Positions 41,719 through 49,760 of a stretch of 64,000 nucleotides of DNA are shown piece after piece. The notes beneath the pieces are model-generated. The model searched no databases. It was not told the origin of the DNA and was given only the letters and a program-made list of their open reading frames with translations. Made by a program: the position numbers and the translations under genes. Within the stretch, counting starts at the first letter, position 1. Every line of letters starts with the position of its first letter. The DNA comes from Clostridia bacterium (lineage in GTDB: Bacteria; Bacillota; Clostridia; Christensenellales; Aristaeellaceae): positions 1 through 64,000 of the forward strand of contig JAFRLY010000052.1 in NCBI GenBank assembly GCA_017431005.1, given 5' to 3'.

Positions 41719-42459
41719 ATGAATCGGGAGGAAATCAGAGGATACAGCCCGGTCCTGAACCGGGAAATGGGAATCATGGTCTACGGGCACGGCGGAAGGC
41801 CGGTGCTCGGCTTTCCCACCCAGAATTCAAAATGTAAAAACTACGAGGAGTTCGGACTGATTGATCAGCTTGCCGATTTCCTGGACCAGGGCAGAATCCA
41901 GCTTTTTGTCGTGGACTCCGTGGATGAGGAAAGCTGGTCGGCGGAAGGAAAGGATCCGTCGGAACGCGCAGCCCGTCAGGAACAGTATTATCACTATATC
42001 ATGGAGGAAGCGCTGCCCTTTCTGCGCAGCAGAAACAATCAGCCGCCGATCACCATGGGGCTGAGCATGGGTGCCAATCACGCGGTCAACTTTTTCCTGC
42101 GGCGTCCCGAGCAGTTCAGCGGCCTGATGGCGCTCTCCGGCGTCTATGACAGCGATTATTTCTTTCACGGCTGGATGAATCCGGTCCTGTATGACAATTC
42201 TCCGGAGCGTTATCTGCCGAACATGCCGAGCGATCACTACTATATTTCGGAATATAACCGGCGGAAGATGGTTCTCTGTGTCGGGCAGGGCGCCTGGGAG
42301 GAGGACGGCATACGCACCCTCCGTCATCTGGAAAGTGTTTTCGCGCAGAAGGGAATCCACGCCTGGTGCGATTTCTGGGGCTATGACGTCAACCATGACT
42401 GGCCCTGGTGGTATAAGCAGTCCCGGTATTTCCTGCCGTGGCTTCTTGGGGAAAACTGA
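41719..42459 (+). CDS. Alpha/beta-hydrolase of the esterase D-like (PF00756) group
   Basis: A 246-residue cytoplasmic alpha/beta hydrolase. The nucleophile elbow is GLSMGA (Ser at about residue 116) and the C-terminal histidine is in DVNHDWPWW (about 223). Family members are esterases or acyltransferases. It lies 23 bases before an ATP-grasp gene, and the two probably work on the same small molecule. No signal peptide is present. Confidence 0.82.
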   Translation: MNREEIRGYSPVLNREMGIMVYGHGGRPVLGFPTQNSKCKNYEEFGLIDQLADFLDQGRIQLFVVDSVDEESWSAEGKDPSERAARQEQYYHYIMEEALPFLRSRNNQPPITMGLSMGANHAVNFFLRRPEQFSGLMALSGVYDSDYFFHGWMNPVLYDNSPERYLPNMPSDHYYISEYNRRKMVLCVGQGAWEEDGIRTLRHLESVFAQKGIHAWCDFWGYDVNHDWPWWYKQSRYFLPWLLGEN

Positions 42460-42482
42460 AGCGCAAGAAAGGAAGCAGGCCT

Positions 42483-43661
42483 ATGAATTTCGTGTTTATC
42501 TCTCCGCATTTTCCGCACACCTACTGGCAGTTCTGCGACAGGCTGAAGCGGAACGGCGTAAACGTGCTGGGCATTGGCGACGCCCCGTACGACAGCCTGG
42601 AAGGCTGCCTGAAGGAAGCGCTTACGGAATATTACCGGGTGGATACCCTGGAGGACTATGATCAGGTTTACCGGGCGGTCGCCTTCTTTGCCTTCAGATA
42701 CGGTAAGATCAGCTGGATTGAGTCCATGAATGAGTACTGGCTGGAGCAGGATGCCCGGCTGCGGACGGATTTCAACATTACCACCGGCATTCAGGCGGAC
42801 CGGATTGAAAACATCAAGGAAAAATCCAGGATGAAGCAGATTTACCTGGACGCCGGCATTCCCACTGCCCGCCAGCACCGTGTCACAGACCGGGCAGCCG
42901 GCAGAAAATTCGTGAAGAAGGTCGGGTATCCGGTCATCGTCAAGCCCGATGTTGGCGTCGGCGCCACGCATACCTGGAAGCTTGAGAACGACGCGGACCT
43001 GGACGCCTTCTACAATCAGCTTCCCGAAACCCCCTATGTGATGGAGGAGTTCATCGAGGGGGAGATCTGTTCCTACGACGCGATTCTTGACGCGGACTGT
43101 GAACCGCTGTTTGAAAGCATGACGGTCTGGCCTCCGGTGATGGATATCGTCAACAAGGATCTGGACCTGATGTATTACACCTGCCCGGATGTGCCCGCCT
43201 CGCTCAGCGCCCTGGGCCGCAGAACCGTGAAAGCCTTCGGCGTGGACCGCCGGTTTGTGCACCTGGAGTTTTTCCGGCTGACCAAAGGAAAGCCGGGTCT
43301 CGGGGAAATCGGCGATTTTGTCGCGCTGGAGGTCAATATGCGGCCGGCCGGAGGCTATACGCCGGATATGATGGACTTTGCGCATTCCACGGATGTGTAT
43401 CAGATTTATGCGGATATGGTCGCGTTCAACGCCACCCGTGTCGCGCAGGGGCCTCATTACTACTGCGTCTACGCCAGCCGGAAGGACGGGCATTCCTATG
43501 TCCGGACCCATGACGAAATCATGGCCCGGTACGGCGGAGAGATGGTCATGCAGGAGGAGATGCCTCCCATGAACTGGCCGCAGATGGGCCGGTATATGTA
43601 TACCGCGCGCCTGAAAACCCGGGAGGAAGCGGATGAATTCATCCACTTTGTTCTGGACTGA
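42483..43661 (+). CDS. ATP-grasp ligase-like protein
   Basis: A 392-residue protein. After an N-terminal Rossmann-like preATP domain (NFVFISPHFPHTYW), the ATP-grasp core shows IVKPDVGVGA (phosphate/lysine loop), YVMEEFIEG (hinge) and a metal-binding FVALEVNMRPAGG (Glu and Asn). Such enzymes join a carboxylate to an amine or thiol through an acyl-phosphate. The substrate is unknown. The ATG at 42483 has AAAGGAAG upstream. The gene is followed by a terminator. Confidence 0.85.
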   Translation: MNFVFISPHFPHTYWQFCDRLKRNGVNVLGIGDAPYDSLEGCLKEALTEYYRVDTLEDYDQVYRAVAFFAFRYGKISWIESMNEYWLEQDARLRTDFNITTGIQADRIENIKEKSRMKQIYLDAGIPTARQHRVTDRAAGRKFVKKVGYPVIVKPDVGVGATHTWKLENDADLDAFYNQLPETPYVMEEFIEGEICSYDAILDADCEPLFESMTVWPPVMDIVNKDLDLMYYTCPDVPASLSALGRRTVKAFGVDRRFVHLEFFRLTKGKPGLGEIGDFVALEVNMRPAGGYTPDMMDFAHSTDVYQIYADMVAFNATRVAQGPHYYCVYASRKDGHSYVRTHDEIMARYGGEMVMQEEMPPMNWPQMGRYMYTARLKTREEADEFIHFVLD

Positions 43662-43675
43662 GGATTCATATTACA

Positions 43676-43704
43676 CAGCCGTCTTTTTCGGGCGGCTGGT
43701 TTTT
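43676..43704 (+). terminator. Intrinsic terminator after the ATP-grasp gene
   Basis: CAGCCG (43676-43681) pairs with CGGCTG (43693-43698), then a T run. Confidence 0.75.
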
Positions 43705-43706
43705 AT

Positions 43707-43735
43707 TTGACAGCGGTCTTCCCTGCTGTTATAAT
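43707..43735 (+). promoter_or_regulatory. Consensus sigma-A promoter of the ABC-2 operon
   Basis: TTGACA (43707-43712), 17-base spacer, TATAAT (43730-43735): a perfect consensus match, implying strong constitutive expression unless repressed. A small GGAACC/GGTTCC hairpin in the leader lies just before the ribosome site. Confidence 0.85.
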
Positions 43736-43832
43736 GCGCTTCCACACGCTTGCGATGCCGGAAGAGGGGCAAGCCTCTGCGAGAATCATATAACACCGGA
43801 ACCTTCGGAGGGTTCCGCGAAAGGAAAGCAGA

Positions 43833-44798
43833 ATGAGCTATATTCACGTGGAGGGGCTCTGCAAGCATTTTGACATTCGGCTGAAGCGGGAAAAAGGCTC
43901 CCTTATCCGCGGAAAGAAACGGGTTCAGGCGCTGCAGGACGTGTCCTTTGATGTGGAGCAGGGTGAGCTGGTCGGCTATATCGGCCCCAACGGAGCTGGA
44001 AAATCCACCACGGTCAAAATTCTTTCGGGCATCCTGACCCCGGATGAAGGCACTGTGACAGTCGGCGGCCGGGTTCCCTGGAAGGAGCGGAAGGCGCATG
44101 TGCGCCGGATCGGCGTGGTCTTCGGCCAGCGGATGCAGCTGTGGTGGGATGTGCCCATCGCCGACAGCTTCGAACTCCTGAAGGAAATCTGGCATATTCC
44201 GGACAACGCGTATCATAAAAGGCTGGCAGAGCTGGCTGAAGCGCTGCGTCTGGAGGATCTACTGCGTACGCCCCTGCGCCAGCTGAGCCTTGGCCAGCGG
44301 ATGAGGGCTGAGCTCTGCGGATCGCTGCTGCATTCGCCGGAGCTGCTCTTTCTGGATGAGCCGACCATCGGGCTGGACGCGGTCACCAAGCTTGCGCTGC
44401 GGGATTTTCTGCTGTGGGAAAACCGTGAGCACCATACCACCATTCTCCTGACAACCCATGACATGGAGGATATCGCTGCCCTCTGCTCCCGGGTCATGGT
44501 GCTGGGCCGCGGACAGAAGCTTTATGACGGCCAGCTTTCGGAGCTGCTCAGCCGGTATGATACGCAGCGGATCCTCACGGTCCGGTATGACCGGATGCCT
44601 GTGCTCCCGGAGCTTCCCGCCCCGGTTTCAGCCGTTGCCGAAAATGAAACCCTGCGGCTCACCTGCCGGACAGCCGATCTGGACATGGATACGCTTCTGC
44701 CCCTGCTGCAGCAGGCCGGCACCATCCGCGAGCTGATCGTTCAGCCGCAGAACATTGACCATCTGATCGCCGCCATGTATCAGGAGATGGGATTATGA
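43833..44798 (+). CDS. ABC-2 type transporter ATPase (COG4586-like)
   Basis: A 321-residue ATPase. It has Walker A GPNGAGKST (51-59), signature LSLGQ (151-155) and Walker B LLFLDEP (171-177), then a C-terminal extension typical of this uncharacterised exporter type. It powers the two permeases encoded next; its stop overlaps the first permease start by 4 bases. The transported molecule is unknown. Confidence 0.92.
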   Translation: MSYIHVEGLCKHFDIRLKREKGSLIRGKKRVQALQDVSFDVEQGELVGYIGPNGAGKSTTVKILSGILTPDEGTVTVGGRVPWKERKAHVRRIGVVFGQRMQLWWDVPIADSFELLKEIWHIPDNAYHKRLAELAEALRLEDLLRTPLRQLSLGQRMRAELCGSLLHSPELLFLDEPTIGLDAVTKLALRDFLLWENREHHTTILLTTHDMEDIAALCSRVMVLGRGQKLYDGQLSELLSRYDTQRILTVRYDRMPVLPELPAPVSAVAENETLRLTCRTADLDMDTLLPLLQQAGTIRELIVQPQNIDHLIAAMYQEMGL

Positions 44799-45586
44799 AT
44801 GCATATTATGCGGTTTTCCGTCTGCGCAGGCGTCTGGAAACCCAGTACCGCGGCGCGGTGATCGGCGGACTGATCTGCCAGGTTTTCTTCGGTCTGATTC
44901 TGATTGCGCTGTACCGCGCGCTTTATGCCGGCAAACCTCAGATGCTGCCGTTTTCCCATGTTGCAACCTACGTCTGGCTCCAGCAGGCGTTCTTCCGGAT
45001 GCTGCTGGCGTCGGACGCCGAACTGATGGACAAGGTGCGCACCGGCGGTATCGCCTATGACCTGTGCCGGCCGATGAACCTGTACGGTTTTTACTATGCC
45101 CGGATTCTGGCGCAGAAGCTGACGGGCTGCCTGCTCCGGGCCGCGCCGATGCTGCTGTTCGCCGCCCTGCTTCCGGAGGGATGGGGTATCAGCCTGCCGG
45201 TCTCCCTGCCCGCGCTGCTCTGGGCGCTGGCCGCCTGGGTGCTGGGCCTGTTCTGTGTCAGCGCACTGGAAAACATCACCATGGCATTTACCATGCGCAC
45301 GCTGGATCCCCGGGGCATGCAGGCAATGATGAACCTGCTGATGATGATTCTTGCCGGTAACGTGCTGCCGCTGACCCTTTTCCCGGACAGCTGGCAGCCT
45401 GTGCTGACCGCCCTGCCCCACGCGCAGCTTCTGGACGCGCCGATCCGGATTTATACCGGTGAATATGCGCTCTCCCAGGCCGGTCTGATTCTGCTGCGTC
45501 AGGCAGGCTGGACCGCCGCGCTGATCTGTACCGGCATGCTGTTCTGGCGGCGGAATCAGCGCCGCCTTGTCATTCAGGGAGGGTAA
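44795..45586 (+). CDS. ABC-2 permease (COG4587-like)
   Basis: A 263-residue integral membrane protein with about six helices, which starts inside the ATPase gene (ATGA overlap). Together with the following permease it forms the membrane part of an uncharacterised three-gene ABC-2 system common in Firmicutes. Confidence 0.88.
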   Translation: MNAYYAVFRLRRRLETQYRGAVIGGLICQVFFGLILIALYRALYAGKPQMLPFSHVATYVWLQQAFFRMLLASDAELMDKVRTGGIAYDLCRPMNLYGFYYARILAQKLTGCLLRAAPMLLFAALLPEGWGISLPVSLPALLWALAAWVLGLFCVSALENITMAFTMRTLDPRGMQAMMNLLMMILAGNVLPLTLFPDSWQPVLTALPHAQLLDAPIRIYTGEYALSQAGLILLRQAGWTAALICTGMLFWRRNQRRLVIQGG

Positions 45587-45591
45587 AAAGC

Positions 45592-46392
45592 ATGCAGACC
45601 ATTCGTCTTTACGGGAAGTCCATGGCCATGCTGATCCGGAGCCAGCTGCAGTATCCCGCGTCCTTTCTGATGCAGACGCTGGCCCAGCTGGTCATGGAGG
45701 GCGGCGAAATGCTGGCCGTTATTCTGCTGGTTCAGCGCTTCGATCATCTGAATCAGTGGACCGCCGGAAACCTTTATTTCTTCTTCGGACTCATGGCTGT
45801 ATCCTTCTATATCACGGAATGCTTCGGCCGGGGAATCACGGGCGCTTTTCCCTCCATGGTGCGCACAGGCCAGCTGGATACCCTGCTGCTCCGTCCCCGC
45901 GGCGTCCTGACCCAGGTGCTGTGCAGCGCGGTGGATCCCCGCCGGATCACCTGCATCGCCGTGGGCATTGTCAGCCTGGTGCTGGGCAGCAGGCTTTCAG
46001 CAATCCGCTGGTCCTTTCCGAAAATCCTGCTTCTGCTGGAGAGCATCTTCTGCAGCTTCTGGCTGATTCTGGGGCTTTTTATGATCGAAGCGGTGCTGTG
46101 TATTTACAGCGTGAAATCCGTGGAGCTTGCCAACACGCTGACCTACGGCGGAAGAAGCGCCTGCCAGTATCCGGTGGACACCTATCCCCGGACGCTCCGC
46201 ATCCTGTTCACTGTCGTGGCGCCGTTCGCTCTGGTCATGCATATTCCCGCGTCCCATATACTGGACAAACCGCTGTTTGCCTGGCCCGCCTGGACGGCTT
46301 TCGTCACTCCGCTCGCCGGGTTCGTTCTTTTCGGTGTCATGTATCTGCTGTTTACAAGCGCCATGCAGCACTACCGCTCCGCCGGTAATTAA
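45592..46392 (+). CDS. ABC-2 permease (COG3694-like)
   Basis: A 266-residue membrane protein with about six helices. GRGITGAFPSMVRTGQLDTLLLRPR (about 80-104) is the cytoplasmic coupling segment typical of this family. It begins 5 bases after the first permease and completes the exporter. Confidence 0.88.
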   Translation: MQTIRLYGKSMAMLIRSQLQYPASFLMQTLAQLVMEGGEMLAVILLVQRFDHLNQWTAGNLYFFFGLMAVSFYITECFGRGITGAFPSMVRTGQLDTLLLRPRGVLTQVLCSAVDPRRITCIAVGIVSLVLGSRLSAIRWSFPKILLLLESIFCSFWLILGLFMIEAVLCIYSVKSVELANTLTYGGRSACQYPVDTYPRTLRILFTVVAPFALVMHIPASHILDKPLFAWPAWTAFVTPLAGFVLFGVMYLLFTSAMQHYRSAGN

Positions 46393-46422
46393 CCGGCCGG
46401 GTCTTTCTTCTGGAGAACCGTC

Positions 46423-47409
46423 ATGAAAATGAAATGGTATTTACGGATGCTGGTTCTGTCTCTGGCTGCGCTGATGCTGGCGGCAGCCTCCCTTTCGGAA
46501 TCCGCCGATCCGGTCCGGGAAGCAGTTTACACCGCGAAAACCAATCTGGAATTTCATCTGCGTCCGGCCCCCGCCTCCGAAAGATGGGTATGCACCGTCC
46601 CGATCCATGAACGTGTGGAGGTGCTGGAATACGGGCCGGACTGGAGCCTGCTGCGCTGGAAAAACGCCGAAGGCTGGGCGGAAACCCGCTGGCTCAGGGA
46701 ATTCATTACCCTGGACCCGCTGCACCATGCGCTCCCGGGCTTTTCCCCCTGCACCGGTCTGTGGACCTTCAGCCGGGAAACCTTCATTTCCGCCGGCCAG
46801 TTCGACGGCCTCCGTGTGAAAAAAAGCACCGTTGTCGCGGTGCGCAGGGAAAGTAGCCGGATCGTCCTCCCGGTCTGGCGGTCTGAGGCAGCGCTTGACA
46901 CCGTTTCCGGGAACTATGCGTCCTTTGCCGCCTGGGATTCCGCGGAAAGCGGTGACAGCATTGCGGGCTTTACGACCTTTTACAACGACGCCTACGGCGC
47001 GCCGCTGGCGGAGGAACGCCGGCACAACATTGAGCTGGGCTGCAGGCTGCTTTCCGGCCGGGTCGTCGCCCCCGGAGAATCCTTCTCCTTCAACGATGTG
47101 TGCGGGCCCTACAGTAAAAAAACAGGCTATGTGACCGCCCGGAATGTCAGCGCCTCCGGATACGGAACAGGCGGCGGCGTCTGCCAGCTGAGCACAACGC
47201 TGTACAACGCCCTGCTGCAGATTCCTGTGCAGATCACAGACTGGGCGGTGCATACCATCAGCGGCGTAAAATATATTCCTGTCGCCTATGACGCGTGCGT
47301 GGGCAGATATTCAGACCTGTGCTTCATGAACACCCTGCCCTACGCAATCCGCCTTCGGGCAGTTTCCCAGGGCGGAGCGCTGACCGTACTGATTGCCCGG
47401 GCCGAATGA
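46423..47409 (+). CDS. Secreted SH3/VanW-domain protein
   Basis: A 328-residue protein with a signal peptide (about 1-27), a bacterial SH3-like region (about 35-93; LEFHLRPAP...WVCTVP) and a C-terminal VanW domain with FNDVCGPYSKKTGY and GTGGGVCQLSTTLYNALL. VanW proteins occur near glycopeptide-resistance and cell-wall genes, but their action is not known. The SH3 region suggests wall binding. It lies 30 bases after the ABC-2 exporter and may be co-transcribed with it. Confidence 0.88.
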   Translation: MKMKWYLRMLVLSLAALMLAAASLSESADPVREAVYTAKTNLEFHLRPAPASERWVCTVPIHERVEVLEYGPDWSLLRWKNAEGWAETRWLREFITLDPLHHALPGFSPCTGLWTFSRETFISAGQFDGLRVKKSTVVAVRRESSRIVLPVWRSEAALDTVSGNYASFAAWDSAESGDSIAGFTTFYNDAYGAPLAEERRHNIELGCRLLSGRVVAPGESFSFNDVCGPYSKKTGYVTARNVSASGYGTGGGVCQLSTTLYNALLQIPVQITDWAVHTISGVKYIPVAYDACVGRYSDLCFMNTLPYAIRLRAVSQGGALTVLIARAE

Positions 47410-47413
47410 CGGC

Positions 47414-47749
47414 TCAGAAGGTTCCGTCCTCCTGAATCAGGGGAAGGAACGGCACCCTGAACCTTTGTATGTCCACATGCGAGTCATCCAGAAAGGCGAC
47501 GCCCTCCGCCTCCAGGAGCTCCTTCTGCCGTCCGGCTCCGCCGAAGGCGAACGCAGGGGAAACAGCTCCGTCGCGCATGACCACTCTGTGGCAGGGAATC
47601 ACACCGGGCTCCGGATTCACATGCAGCGCGTAGCCGACCACCCGGGAAAGCCGCCGGCCGCCGGCCGCTTCGGCCACCTGTCCGTAGGTAGCCACCTGCC
47701 CCTCCGGAATCAGCTTCACCGCTTCATATATTCTCTGAAAAGTATTCAT
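47414..47749 (-). CDS. MGMT-domain DNA-repair or alkyltransferase-like protein
   Basis: A 111-residue protein equal to the C-terminal MGMT DNA-binding/catalytic domain only. IPCHRVV contains the alkyl-acceptor cysteine, and YGQVAEAAGG...RVVGYAL is the recognition helix region. Full Ogt/Ada-type enzymes have an extra N-terminal domain, which is lacking here. The start at 47749 follows GGGAGGG. It is the only minus-strand gene in this stretch and is antisense to its neighbours, with its 3' end 5 bases from vanW's. Confidence 0.85.
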   Translation of the reverse strand: MNTFQRIYEAVKLIPEGQVATYGQVAEAAGGRRLSRVVGYALHVNPEPGVIPCHRVVMRDGAVSPAFAFGGAGRQKELLEAEGVAFLDDSHVDIQRFRVPFLPLIQEDGTF

Positions 47750-47918
47750 GCTGTCCCTCCCAAGTTCAGACATTTCACGCTTCCCCTGACAGGCGCCGCG
47801 CTGACAGATCAGTCTGTTCCGTCTTTCTTTTGTTTATCCGGAATAAAGTATAGCAAAACGTACGGAAAAAGAGTATACATGAAGAAAAAGGAGCGAACAG
47901 AAAAAGGAGTGAAGGTTC

Positions 47919-48752
47919 ATGAGACTCGGTTTATCGTCTCCCCTTTCCCATCAGTCTCCCGCGGACTGGGCCCGGCAGATGAAAACGCTGGGCTGTGAAT
48001 CGGTCGTTTTCCCTCTAGATTATACCCGGAAAGAGAATGACATAGCGGATTATGCCGACGCGGCCGCCGCGGAAGGGCTGACCATTGCGGAAGTCGGTAT
48101 CTGGCGGAACGTGCTCGCCGTGAATTCTGCGGAGCGGGAGGCCGCCCGTGCCCATGCCCTCGGACAGCTCCGCCTGGCGGAGCAGCTCGGCGCGCGCTGC
48201 TGTGTAAATATCTCCGGCACCTTCGGCGGCCCGGTCTGGGACGGCGGATACCGGGAGAATTATTCGCCGGAATGCTGGCAGGCGGTCGTGGAATATACCC
48301 GAAGTCTGATCGATGCGGTCCGCCCCGTCCGGACGAAATACACCCTGGAGCCCATGCCGTGGATGATTCCCACCGGCCCGGATGAGTATCTGAAGCTTCT
48401 GGAGGACGTGGACCGGGAAGCCTTCGGCGTGCATATGGATATCATCAATATGATTAACCAGCCCGCCCGCTATTTCTTCCCGGAAGTCTTTATGGACGAA
48501 TGCTTTGAGAAACTCGGTTCCCGGATCCTCAGCTGCCATCTGAAGGATATCCGCCTGCTGGATCAGCTGACCTTCCAACTGAAGGAGCTTCCCTGCGGGG
48601 AAGGTGTTTTCCCGCTTCAGACTTATCTCGACTGGGCGGATCGCTGCGATCCGGACATGCCCATGATCATCGAGCATCTGGAATCGGATCAGGAATACCT
48701 GACCGCGCTGAATTATATTAAGAAAATGATCAGAAAGAACGAAACAGTATGA
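47919..48752 (+). CDS. Sugar phosphate isomerase/epimerase (AP-endonuclease-2 TIM barrel)
   Basis: A 277-residue TIM-barrel protein of the xylose-isomerase-like/AP-endonuclease-2 fold. Metal ligands probably include Glu in YTLEPMPW, Asp and His in GVHMDIINM, His in SCHLKDIR and Glu in MIIEHLES. Relatives interconvert ketoses or act on inositol derivatives. It is followed closely by two VOC-family genes, suggesting a short pathway for a keto-sugar or sugar-acid. Confidence 0.85.
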   Translation: MRLGLSSPLSHQSPADWARQMKTLGCESVVFPLDYTRKENDIADYADAAAAEGLTIAEVGIWRNVLAVNSAEREAARAHALGQLRLAEQLGARCCVNISGTFGGPVWDGGYRENYSPECWQAVVEYTRSLIDAVRPVRTKYTLEPMPWMIPTGPDEYLKLLEDVDREAFGVHMDIINMINQPARYFFPEVFMDECFEKLGSRILSCHLKDIRLLDQLTFQLKELPCGEGVFPLQTYLDWADRCDPDMPMIIEHLESDQEYLTALNYIKKMIRKNETV

Positions 48753-48763
48753 AAGGGGAATGA

Positions 48764-49246
48764 ATGGATATGGGACTGAAGGAAATTCTGCGTCAGGCCA
48801 AATTTGCCCAGGTGGGCTTCGTCGTGAACAATATTGAGGAGACCAAGAAAAAGTACGCGCTCCTGTTTGACTGCCTCGTGCCGGACACTCAGCCCTGCGG
48901 GGAATATGAGATCACCCAGACCCGCATCTTCGGTGAGCCGGCGCCGAAGGCCACCAGCAAGCTGGCGTTCATCGATCTGACGCCTGGGGTGCAGCTGGAG
49001 CTGATCGAGCCCAATGAGGAGCCCTCCGTCTGGCGGGATCATCTGAACAAATACGGCGAGGGGATTCACCATATCGCCTTCCAGGTGGAAAACGGCGACG
49101 AGGTCATCCGCCGCCTGAAGGAGGAGTTCGGTGCCGTCGTGGAGCAGGAAGGCAATTACGGGGACGGCTCCGGCCGCTATGTCTATCTGGATGTGCAGGA
49201 CTCCCTGAAATGCCGGATTGAACTGCTTGAAAGCTTTAAAAAGTAA
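48764..49246 (+). CDS. VOC-superfamily protein (glyoxalase/dioxygenase fold)
   Basis: A 160-residue protein with paired beta-alpha-beta-beta-beta units. A metal-binding His may be in QVGFVV-type strand 1 (here Gln replaces His) with others in GIHHIAFQV and YLDVQDSLKCRIELLE. It is close to methylmalonyl-CoA epimerase-like members, but the reaction is not predictable. Eleven bases separate it from the isomerase gene. Confidence 0.8.
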   Translation: MDMGLKEILRQAKFAQVGFVVNNIEETKKKYALLFDCLVPDTQPCGEYEITQTRIFGEPAPKATSKLAFIDLTPGVQLELIEPNEEPSVWRDHLNKYGEGIHHIAFQVENGDEVIRRLKEEFGAVVEQEGNYGDGSGRYVYLDVQDSLKCRIELLESFKK

Positions 49247-49263
49247 CCGGGAGGAAGAGAAAT

Positions 49264-49695
49264 ATGGGACAGATCATCAAAGGAATCGCGCATGCCGCAT
49301 ACACCGTTAAGGATATGGAAACCGCAGTCGCCTTTTATGAAAAGGTTTTCGGCTTCAAAAAAGCCTTCACGATGAACCATCCTCTGACAGGCGCTCCCTG
49401 GATTGTCTATGTGTATGTCGCTGAGGGACAGTTTATTGAGCTCTTCTACGGCGGCGTCACGGAAGATCCTTACACGGATGAGAGAATCGGATACTCCCAT
49501 CTCTGCCTGCAGGTCAGTGACATTCAGGAGGCTGCCGCCGCGGTTCTGGCTGCCGGTGCGCCGCTGGACTCTGCGCCCCGCAAAGGGATGGACGGCAACT
49601 GGCAGTGCTGGACACATGATCCCGATGGCAACCGCATCGAACTGATGCAGATGATGCCGGATTCTCTTCAGGATAAATACCAGAAGGGTCTGTAA
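49264..49695 (+). CDS. VOC-superfamily protein (glyoxalase-like)
   Basis: A 143-residue VOC protein. It has HAAYTVKDMETAVAFYEKVFGF at the start (residue 9 His as first metal ligand), SHLCLQVSD (second unit) and DPDGNRIELMQ with the usual C-terminal Glu ligand. The pattern resembles glyoxalase I/lactoylglutathione lyase-like proteins. It closes the isomerase/VOC operon before a strong terminator. Confidence 0.85.
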   Translation: MGQIIKGIAHAAYTVKDMETAVAFYEKVFGFKKAFTMNHPLTGAPWIVYVYVAEGQFIELFYGGVTEDPYTDERIGYSHLCLQVSDIQEAAAAVLAAGAPLDSAPRKGMDGNWQCWTHDPDGNRIELMQMMPDSLQDKYQKGL

Positions 49696-49712
49696 TTCTT
49701 CAGACCGCAGAA

Positions 49713-49747
49713 ATGCCGCCCATATCAACATATGGGCGGCATTTTTT
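49713..49747. terminator. Bidirectional terminator
   Basis: Perfect 13-bp arms (49713-49725 and 49730-49742) with a T run to the right. It separates the VOC operon from the convergent arabinanase gene. Confidence 0.88.
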
Positions 49748-49760
49748 GCGTTTATGGCCG

